Source: Clostridiales bacterium (GTDB lineage: Bacteria; Bacillota; Clostridia; Lachnospirales; Lachnospiraceae). Taken from it: a DNA stretch of 30,368 nucleotides. This document shows positions 30,323 to 30,368 of this stretch, one piece after another. Location of the stretch: assembly GCA_019423835.1 (NCBI GenBank), contig JAHZAR010000026.1, positions 1 through 30,368 on the forward strand, read 5' to 3'. The notes under the pieces were generated by a model. That model ran no database searches. It was not told the DNA's origin and worked only from the letters and a program-made list of their open reading frames with translations. Within the stretch, counting starts at the first letter, position 1. Every line of letters begins with the position of its first letter. The position numbers and the translations under genes are program-made.

Positions 30323-30368
30323 GGAGAGATATCGAAGTGGTCATAACGAGGCGGTCTTGAAAACCGTT
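30323..30368 (+). tRNA. tRNA-Ser (anticodon UGA), truncated by the window end
   Basis: The gene starts GGAGAGA (acceptor strand), then TCGAAGTGGTCATAACGA (D arm with GTGGT) and the anticodon arm GCGGT-CTTGAAA-ACCGT, whose loop carries TGA at positions 34-36. The long variable arm, T arm and acceptor end lie beyond the window. Serine is assigned from the anticodon and the match of the anticodon arm to bacterial tRNA-Ser(UGA). Two promoters precede it, so more stable-RNA genes may follow. Confidence 0.9.

Noticed and set aside
1..30368. CRISPR arrays, insertion sequences, prophage or integrase genes
   Set aside because: No regularly spaced repeats, transposase, integrase or attachment-site pattern was seen; the only dispersed repeat is the two-copy element at 10267 and 26030.

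Overview
The window looks like chromosomal DNA of an anaerobic gut Firmicute, most likely a Lachnospiraceae member (Clostridium cluster XIVa, of the C. symbiosum / Enterocloster type). The support is moderate GC, strong AGGAGG-type ribosome binding sites, GTG and TTG starts, a very long clostridial-type Rho, the rpmE-DUF1385-prmC-prfA order, and a carboxyspermidine pathway beside speA and speB. This assignment is an inference from gene content; no marker gene was compared.

Region by region. (1) 1-480 has no recognisable gene and ends in a good terminator. (2) 588-7151 is a six-gene polyamine operon: AdoMet decarboxylase, arginine decarboxylase, spermidine synthase, agmatinase, carboxyspermidine dehydrogenase and carboxyspermidine decarboxylase. 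Arginine goes to agmatine and then putrescine, and two separate routes from putrescine to spermidine are encoded together. (3) A convergent methylglyoxal synthase gene, mgsA, is broken by what looks like a 13-base deletion. (4) rho is transcribed divergently from mgsA, and both promoters are readable. (5) A LacI-type regulator (minus strand) faces away from a seven-gene operon at 11835-19240: aminotransferase, amino-acid permease, KDPG aldolase fused to a VOC domain (frameshifted), KDG kinase, zinc dehydrogenase, KduD-like dehydrogenase and D-2-hydroxyacid dehydrogenase. A near-consensus promoter is followed at once by an array of operator-like repeats. (6) 19566-23213 is a translation block: L31, a DUF1385 membrane protein, PrmC and RF1. 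(7) 23633-25885 holds a small membrane protein, tsaE, tsaB and rimI; after two small cysteine-rich proteins come RNase Z, tsaD and ispD. (8) The window ends inside a tRNA-Ser(UGA) gene preceded by two strong promoters.

The most unusual signal is a structured intergenic element of about 100 bases present twice, downstream of rho (10267-10371) and downstream of rimI (26030-26136). The copies align over 91 ungapped columns with about 74 identities. They keep invariant unpaired-looking blocks, end in a terminator hairpin with one compensatory base-pair change, and match no RNA class I recognise. In copy 1 the terminator is antisense to the last codons of the lacI-type gene. The window also contains several unusually long perfect hairpins without U-tracts, including two perfect 44-base palindromes.

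The two broken genes, mgsA and kdgA, may be real lesions or errors in this assembly; the sequence alone cannot decide.
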